A stretch of DNA of 11,323 bases from Gammaproteobacteria bacterium (GTDB taxonomy: Bacteria; Pseudomonadota; Gammaproteobacteria; SZUA-229). The position numbers and the translations under genes are program-made. Below are positions 7,205 through 11,323 of the stretch, piece by piece (within the stretch, counting starts at the first letter, position 1; each line of letters starts with the position of its first letter). The stretch is taken from positions 1-11,323 of the forward strand of contig JACPVK010000324.1 in assembly GCA_016191795.1 (NCBI GenBank). Direction: 5' to 3'. Under the pieces are notes generated by a model. It made no database searches. It worked only from the letters and a program-made list of their open reading frames with translations, and had not been told where the DNA came from.

Positions 7205-7725
7205 AACAGATCTGGACGGTAGTGCTGGCGTTGATGTTAACGGCCTGTGGTTTTTCTGCCGGCAATATACCCGCTGATCATTTTTATCGCTTGCCGGCAG
7301 CTAAACCGGTTGTCACGGCAGTGCCGGTTACTATTCAGTCGGTTCGGGCGGACGGTATTTATAACGAACGTGCGCTGTTATTTGTTGAGAGTGCGCGACC
7401 CCTGGAACTCAAGCGCTACGATTATCATTTCTGGTCACAAACACCGGCAAAACTGACGCAATCTTATTTATCGACGTGTCTGGTCTACGCGGGTGCCGAA
7501 CACATGACGGACATAACGTTGCAGACCAGACAATGGACACCGGTTATTGAATCCTTCGAGCGTGTGCTGGAATCCGGCAAGGCCCAGGTGCTGGTTAAGT
7601 TACGTATCAACCAGCGTCTATACGAAGCTAATGTCATGGCTACCAGCATGGAGATGCATGACACGATTGAGGCTTATGGTCAGGCTATGCAAACCATTTG
7701 TGAGGCGATGGCTCGCGATCTTTGA
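7201..7725 (+). CDS. ABC-transport auxiliary lipoprotein (PqiC/DUF330-like)
   Basis: The 174-residue protein starts with a lipoprotein signal peptide. A short basic start and hydrophobic core lead to the lipobox LTAC, with lipidated C16 followed by glycine, which predicts sorting to the outer membrane. The mature part resembles the ABC-type transport auxiliary lipoprotein family. It has the DHFYRLP start, a VTIQSVRADGIYNERALLF strand region, the RYDYHFWSQTPAKLTQSYL block and a C-terminal helix. PqiC of the E. coli Pqi system belongs to this family. A strong ribosome site, GGAGGAG at 7189-7195, precedes the ATG, which overlaps the MCE-protein stop. It is the last gene of the transporter operon and probably docks the MCE tail at the outer membrane. 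Confidence 0.88.
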   Translation: MKQIWTVVLALMLTACGFSAGNIPADHFYRLPAAKPVVTAVPVTIQSVRADGIYNERALLFVESARPLELKRYDYHFWSQTPAKLTQSYLSTCLVYAGAEHMTDITLQTRQWTPVIESFERVLESGKAQVLVKLRINQRLYEANVMATSMEMHDTIEAYGQAMQTICEAMARDL

Positions 7726-7745
7726 TCACACCCGGACTGTGATCA
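7723..7745. terminator. Hairpin at the end of the lipoprotein gene
   Basis: TGATCACA (7723-7730) pairs perfectly with TGTGATCA (7738-7745) around a seven-base loop. The stem begins with the lipoprotein stop codon itself. No T-run follows, so it may act as a 3'-end stabiliser or a weak terminator of the transporter operon. The TCACA/TGTGA halves point the opposite way to a CRP site. Confidence 0.45.
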
Positions 7746-7870
7746 TGACATGCGTGCATGGTTCCCATCGTTCAGTGTTCGTTTTTTATACACGCACTTA
7801 AATTTCACAACACCATCTAAAGTATTGGCTGGCTGCGCCGACACCTCTATCAATATAGGGGAGACTTGTC

Positions 7871-8185
7871 ATGCAAGGTCACGCTGCGGCAAACAAGCAA
7901 GCTGCTGTGTCGGAATTGTCCGGCAGAGCGGTATACACTGAAGCCAGCTTTGGCTTCATGCCGGCGTTCATGCATATGAACACCCGCGAGACGCACCTGG
8001 CATCTTATTGCGATGGCAAGCCGGCGGTGGTGCATGTCCTGGATGGTGTGCCGCATTACTGGGTGGAAACCTGGGGGCATGACGGCCGTGCTATCAGCCT
8101 CAAGGTGGGTATTGTGGCCGGCTATATGCGTGCCGGCCATTTTTATACCCTGCACGATATCCTGAATCGATTACGCGACAGCTAA
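7871..8185 (+). CDS. Conserved-looking 104-residue protein of unknown function
   Basis: I do not recognise a family. It appears to be a real gene because a strong ribosome site, AGGGGAG (7857-7863), lies seven bases before the ATG, and the composition is that of a soluble protein. It has no signal peptide or membrane segment. The first 20 residues are polar and probably flexible. The rest alternates short hydrophobic and polar runs rich in aromatic and histidine residues (HVLDGVPHYWVETWGHDG at 55-72), suggesting a small beta-rich fold ending in a helix (HDILNRLRD). It contains a single cysteine (C47). It stands alone on the plus strand, 145 bases after the lipoprotein gene and 150 bases before the barrel gene. 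Nothing around it indicates a role. Confidence 0.7.
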   Translation: MQGHAAANKQAAVSELSGRAVYTEASFGFMPAFMHMNTRETHLASYCDGKPAVVHVLDGVPHYWVETWGHDGRAISLKVGIVAGYMRAGHFYTLHDILNRLRDS

Positions 8186-8314
8186 AACGATACCCCCGAT
8201 AATTCTGGTTCATACGCTGCCATCCTGATTACCGGCAGGCCATAACTTGTGTGGTTTTGTTGTGCCGGAGCAATACCCCACGTTTTTTTCTGCCCTAGCA
8301 TGCTCCAACACGTC

Positions 8315-8329
8315 TTGCTCAGTGAGCAA
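8315..8329 (+). promoter_or_regulatory. 15-bp palindrome over the ribosome-binding region of the barrel gene
   Basis: TTGCTCA (8315-8321), G (8322) and TGAGCAA (8323-8329) form a perfect inverted repeat ending six bases before the ATG at 8336. The only Shine-Dalgarno-like bases, GTGAG, lie inside it. As RNA it could fold into a six-base-pair hairpin with a three-base loop that hides the ribosome site. As DNA it could be an operator. Confidence 0.4.
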
Positions 8330-8335
8330 AACACC

Positions 8336-8986
8336 ATGCTTTTTACACGCACGCTGGTAACGATTTTTATTTGTGGTCTGTCCCTGTCACCCGGGCTGGT
8401 TATGGCTGAAACAGCCGAAACCTCATCGCCTTTGCCGGCCATCAAGGATGTATATTTTTACCTCGGTGATTTTGATGCAGAAATTACCGCCAGCGAACTG
8501 GAAAACCCCGGGTCAGAATTTGGTTTTGGTATGGGCCTGCTGCTTGTACACAGCAACTATTTTGACTGGGGTCCGGATGTCCTGGCTATATTCCGGGAAT
8601 ATGCGACACCGCCTGCTGTCAGTGGTGATCCCTTTACAGTTGTCAGTGATGATATGAGTCTGAGTACGTTTGGCGTGGCACTACACGGGCGTTTTAGTCA
8701 TGTTGCCGGGGCTGTCAGATTATATGTCGGTGCTGGCGCCGGCCTGTACATCACAAAATTAACTTTGACTGCATCCACACTGGGTTTTTTGGGTACTTAC
8801 GAAGTGCAAAGTATCGATATGGGTTTTAGTTACTTTTATGGGCTAAGACTAAAGCTTTCTAATGCGGATTATCTGGGCCTTGAATATCGGCTACTCGACC
8901 TGGATGCCAGCCTGACACCGGTCACCACCGGTACCGTCAAGATTGGTGGTGAACTGGTAGTGTTCCTCTATTCTCATCAATTCTGA
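8336..8986 (+). CDS. Small outer-membrane beta-barrel protein
   Basis: From the ATG at 8336 the protein is 216 residues with a clear Sec signal peptide: basic start, hydrophobic core and a cleavage site after VMA (residue 24). The frame stays open upstream to 8249, but those residues are cysteine-rich and do not resemble a protein N-terminus, so the internal start is preferred. The mature part alternates aromatic and glycine-rich strands (for example EFGFGMGLLLVHSNYFDWG and VRLYVGAGAGLYITKL) and ends in phenylalanine, the usual C-terminal residue for BAM-assembled barrels. The size fits an eight-stranded barrel of the OmpW/OmpA-like type. The exact family is not recognised and the function could be structural or a small-molecule pore. 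It appears to be transcribed alone. Confidence 0.8.
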   Translation: MLFTRTLVTIFICGLSLSPGLVMAETAETSSPLPAIKDVYFYLGDFDAEITASELENPGSEFGFGMGLLLVHSNYFDWGPDVLAIFREYATPPAVSGDPFTVVSDDMSLSTFGVALHGRFSHVAGAVRLYVGAGAGLYITKLTLTASTLGFLGTYEVQSIDMGFSYFYGLRLKLSNADYLGLEYRLLDLDASLTPVTTGTVKIGGELVVFLYSHQF

Positions 8987-9317
8987 ATGCTATCAACTAC
9001 CTGGATCGGCACATTGGTCGATATGGTTTCCGGGTCCATGGCGTACAGTCGCAGTCATGGCGACGGCCATCTGCAAGTATTTGCTACGCCATTTGATACC
9101 AAAACTTGACCCGCCAGCCGCAATTTGCAAAACTCTCAGGGCCTTAAAGGTTTCTAAAGGACTATTTTTACTGGAAATTTTTCTTCTCCAGGCAGTCTGC
9201 CAGTGAACGGCTACAGTTATAAAGGCAGAAATACGATACAAGGGCAGCGATTGCTGTACCTGAACAGTTTTCTGATTCATGCCCACGAGCTACAAACCGG
9301 GTATGAATCTGGGTGAG

Positions 9318-9337
9318 TCCGAAGCCCTAATTTCGGA
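9318..9337 (+). promoter_or_regulatory. Leader hairpin A of rne
   Basis: TCCGAA (9318-9323) pairs with TTCGGA (9332-9337), with a further G-T closing pair and a six-base loop. It lies about 230 bases before the rne start codon and is followed by AAAA. Confidence 0.4.
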
Positions 9338-9353
9338 AAAACACAGGGTGTCA

Positions 9354-9370
9354 CTGAGTTGCTATCTCAG
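9354..9370 (+). promoter_or_regulatory. Leader hairpin B of rne
   Basis: CTGAG (9354-9358) pairs with CTCAG (9366-9370) around a seven-base loop. It stands 16 bases after hairpin A. It is short and is worth noting mainly as part of the series. Confidence 0.3.
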
Positions 9371-9429
9371 GGGCATTCCAAGGTAATTATGAATCTCGCC
9401 ATCCTGCATAGTCTGATAAACATCGCTCA

Positions 9430-9450
9430 CAGCGCTCTTCGGGGCAGCTG
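9430..9450 (+). promoter_or_regulatory. Leader hairpin C of rne, with UUCG tetraloop
   Basis: CAGC (9430-9433) and GCTC (9434-9437) pair with GGGC (9442-9445) and GCTG (9447-9450). One A bulges at 9446, one pair is G-T, and the loop is the very stable C(UUCG)G. This eight-pair stem is the most convincing RNA structure in the leader. Confidence 0.5.
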
Positions 9451-9530
9451 TGTGGTGATCGTTTGCCTGATTGTGTCTGTGCGCAATACCCCCTCCGTTG
9501 TCAGTCGTTATGCGCGGATACCCGGTGTTG

Positions 9531-9552
9531 CCGGCTGGCGTACAGCATCCGG
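9531..9552 (+). promoter_or_regulatory. Hairpin D just before the rne start
   Basis: CCGGCTG (9531-9537) pairs with CAGC (9543-9546) and CGG (9550-9552), leaving a three-base bulge and a five-base loop. It ends 11 bases before the rne ATG and may affect ribosome entry, since no Shine-Dalgarno lies in the short remaining spacer. Confidence 0.4.
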
Positions 9553-9563
9553 TCTATTAATCA

Positions 9564-11323
9564 ATGAAAAGAATTCTCATCAACGCAACCCAGAAAGAGG
9601 AGATCCGCGTGGCCATGGTAGATGGTCAGCGTCTCTACGATCTGGACATAGAAGTTCCCTCCAAAGAACAGAAGAAAGCCAATATCTACAAGGGTGTTAT
9701 CACCCGGGTTGAGCCCAGCCTCGAAGCCGCATTTGTCGATTACGGCGCCGAGCGTCACGGCTTTCTGCCATTCAAGGAAATCTCCCGCAGTTATTTCAGC
9801 GAGCAGGCCCTGCAGGCTGACTCGCGTCCCGACATCAAGTCCGCTATCCGTGAAGGCCAGCAGGTTATGGTGCAGGTGGATAAGGAAGAGCGTGGCAACA
9901 AGGGCGCCGCTTTAACCACCTTCATCAGTCTGGCCGGTCGTTATCTGGTGCTGATGCCAAACAATCCTCGTGCCGGTGGTGTATCGCGGCGTATCGAAGG
10001 CGAAGATCGTCAGGATTTACGTGAAGTGATTGCCCAGCTCGAGGTGCCGCAAGGCATGGGGCTGATTGTGCGTACCGCCGGTGTCGGCCGTACCCAGGAA
10101 GAATTGCAGTGGGATATGACTTACCTGCTGCAAATCTGGTCGGCCATCGAACAGGCCGCCGGTGCCCGTCAGGGTCCATTCCTGATTTACCAGGAAAGCA
10201 ATGTCGTGATCCGCGCCTTGCGTGATTATTTCCGCGATGACATTGGCGAAATTCTGGTGGACGATCCCGATGTCTTCAAGGAAGCCGAAGGTTTCGTCGC
10301 CCAGGTCATGCCCAATTTTCAGCGCAAGCTGAAGCTGTATCAGGAATCGGTGCCGCTGTTTAACCGCTACCAGATTGAAGGCCAGATTGAATCGGCATTT
10401 CAGCGCGAAGTGCGCCTGCCTTCCGGCGGTGCCATTGTTATCGATCATACCGAAGCGCTGGTCTCTATCGACATCAACTCGGCACGCGCCACCAAGGGCA
10501 GCGACATCGAGGACACCGCCACCAACACCAATCTGGAAGCCGCCGACGAAATTGCCCGTCAATTGCGTTTGCGCGATCTGGGTGGTCTGGTGGTCATCGA
10601 CTTTATCGACATGATGGCGCAGAAAAATCAGCGCGCCGTGGAAAACCGTTTGCGTGACGCGCTCAAGATGGATCGCGCACGTGTGCAAATTGGCCGCCTG
10701 AGCCGTTTTGGTTTGCTGGAAATGTCGCGTCAGCGTTTGCGTCCGTCACTGGGTGAATCTACCCAGAGTCCCTGCCCGCGGTGTAATGGTCAGGGCACGA
10801 TTCGCAGTGTGGCGTCCTTGTCATTGTCGTTGTTGCGTATCGCCGAAGAAGAGTCGCTGAAAGAACATTCGGGGCGCGTGATTGTGCAGGTGCCGGTGGA
10901 AGTAGCGACTTATCTGTTCAATGAACAACGCAAGGCGATTCTGGAAATTGAAACCCGCACCGGCGTGGAAATTTCCATTATTGTAAATGCCGCACTGGAA
11001 ACACCGCATTACGAAGTGACGCGGGTACGTGTATCCGAAACCCGTAATTTTGAGGACAAACCGTCTTATGCACTGGCATCACCGGCCGGTGATGGCCCGT
11101 ATATTCCGGAACGTAAAGAACAGATCGTTGTGGAACGCGCCGCGGTGCAGAGTGTGCAGCCGATGACGCCGGCGCCGATTGTGGTTAAACCGGAAGCCAA
11201 AGTTGCATCAGGTGGCGGATTTTTCACGAAGTTAATCAAGGCTGTGCTGGGTAATGGTGACGAAACCAAACCGGCCGCACGTGAAGGCGAACCATCTTCA
11301 CGTCAGCAGCCGTCGCTAGATCG
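9564..11323 (+). CDS. rne: Ribonuclease E, N-terminal 586 residues (cut by window edge)
   Basis: This is the essential endonuclease that starts mRNA decay and processes rRNA and tRNA precursors, and that scaffolds the RNA degradosome. The catalytic half is complete. It has an S1 domain from about residue 35 to 125 (VITRVEPSLEAAFVDYG) and the 5'-monophosphate sensor R170-T171 in IVRTAGVG. The DNase I-like site has D303 (SIDINSARA) and D346 (VIDFIDM), and the zinc-link is C404-P-R-C407. The D and C positions equal E. coli numbering. The tail contains an amphipathic GGFFTKLIKAVLG (551-563) matching the E. coli membrane-targeting helix, and a similar DETKP follows. A TAA in frame at 9558 fixes the ATG at 9564 as the first start. 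No Shine-Dalgarno is visible. The degradosome scaffold region lies beyond the right edge. Confidence 0.97.
   Translation, partial: MKRILINATQKEEIRVAMVDGQRLYDLDIEVPSKEQKKANIYKGVITRVEPSLEAAFVDYGAERHGFLPFKEISRSYFSEQALQADSRPDIKSAIREGQQVMVQVDKEERGNKGAALTTFISLAGRYLVLMPNNPRAGGVSRRIEGEDRQDLREVIAQLEVPQGMGLIVRTAGVGRTQEELQWDMTYLLQIWSAIEQAAGARQGPFLIYQESNVVIRALRDYFRDDIGEILVDDPDVFKEAEGFVAQVMPNFQRKLKLYQESVPLFNRYQIEGQIESAFQREVRLPSGGAIVIDHTEALVSIDINSARATKGSDIEDTATNTNLEAADEIARQLRLRDLGGLVVIDFIDMMAQKNQRAVENRLRDALKMDRARVQIGRLSRFGLLEMSRQRLRPSLGESTQSPCPRCNGQGTIRSVASLSLSLLRIAEEESLKEHSGRVIVQVPVEVATYLFNEQRKAILEIETRTGVEISIIVNAALETPHYEVTRVRVSETRNFEDKPSYALASPAGDGPYIPERKEQIVVERAAVQSVQPMTPAPIVVKPEAKVASGGGFFTKLIKAVLGNGDETKPAAREGEPSSRQQPSLD

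Larger units (their letters stand above)
8987..9563 (+). other. 577-bp gene-free stretch, including the rne leader
   Basis: No convincing protein gene is visible on either strand. The right half holds several RNA hairpins before rne, consistent with a long leader such as the one through which E. coli RNase E controls its own messenger. The left half holds only a weak 5-bp stem (9048-9064) and A/T-rich stretches near 9155-9185. TATAAA at 9218-9223 is a possible -10 box, which would give a leader of about 330 bases, but no -35 box supports it. No terminator for the barrel gene is apparent. Confidence 0.6.

Noticed and set aside
7723..7745. CRP-binding site
   Set aside because: The half-sites are TCACA then TGTGA, the reverse of the TGTGA-N6-TCACA arrangement, and they lie at a gene end and not at a promoter.
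7825..7853. Promoter (TTGGCT, 17 bases, TATCAA) before the 104-residue gene
   Set aside because: The implied transcription start would fall within the ribosome-binding site, leaving almost no leader, and both boxes match only four of six positions.
8249..8335. Upstream extension of the barrel gene to an ATG at 8249
   Set aside because: It would add 29 residues in front of a complete Sec signal peptide that begins at 8336. The added residues do not resemble a leader.
8993..9286. Open frame of 97 codons on the minus strand in the spacer before rne
   Set aside because: The protein has no recognisable domain, no ribosome site is evident, and the composition looks like translated non-coding sequence. 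Kept as part of the gene-free stretch.
9359..9712. Open frame of 117 codons on the plus strand overlapping the start of rne
   Set aside because: It overlaps the certain RNase E N-terminus in another frame and covers the leader hairpins; the protein shows no family features.
10017..10688. Long minus-strand open frame (223 codons) inside rne
   Set aside because: It is the antisense of a highly conserved, unequivocal RNase E coding region, and its length follows from codon bias in the sense gene.
1..11323. CRISPR array, tRNA, rRNA, integrase or insertion sequence
   Set aside because: No regularly spaced repeats, tRNA-like cloverleaf, rRNA sequence or transposase/integrase motifs were seen anywhere in the window.

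Overview
The window looks like chromosomal DNA of a free-living gammaproteobacterium. The strongest evidence is the right-hand gene, whose RNase E catalytic half keeps D303, D346, C404 and C407 at the E. coli positions and carries an E. coli-like membrane-targeting helix. A Gram-negative envelope is also implied by an Mla/MCE-type lipid transporter, a lipoprotein and an outer-membrane barrel. I cannot name the genus from the sequence.

Layout. Positions 1-146 hold a two-part hairpin and the promoter region of a zinc-dependent histone-deacetylase-family amidohydrolase (147-1070). A C/T-rich perfect hairpin separates this gene from a convergent AEC-family permease (1170-2084, minus strand, TTG start). 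A 159-bp divergent spacer with a 19-bp perfect palindrome follows. From 2244 to 7725 seven plus-strand genes are packed head to tail: an HDOD-PP2C (SpoIIE-type) phosphatase, an RsbW-like serine kinase, a STAS-domain antagonist, MlaE-like permease, MlaF-like ATPase, MlaD-like MCE protein, and an auxiliary lipoprotein of the PqiC/DUF330 type. After these come a 104-residue protein of unknown function (7871-8185), a signal-peptide-bearing outer-membrane barrel protein (8336-8986), a 577-bp gene-free stretch that is largely the leader of rne, and rne itself (9564 to the right edge, cut at residue 586).

How the genes may work together. Phosphatase, kinase and STAS protein are the three parts of a partner-switching circuit: the kinase phosphorylates the STAS protein on serine and the PP2C phosphatase removes the phosphate. 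The STAS gene overlaps the permease gene by four bases (ATGA) and sits where a MlaB-type STAS subunit would be expected. The most interesting idea is therefore that the STAS protein is both the phospho-switch target and the MlaB-like regulatory subunit of the transporter, so that lipid traffic between the membranes would be controlled by reversible serine phosphorylation. That link is inference from gene order and families. The transporter locus lacks a MlaC-type periplasmic shuttle. Instead it has an MCE protein with a long helical tail and an outer-membrane lipoprotein, which suggests a physical bridge across the periplasm.

The deacetylase, AEC permease, 104-residue protein, barrel protein and rne show no clear functional connection to the central cluster.
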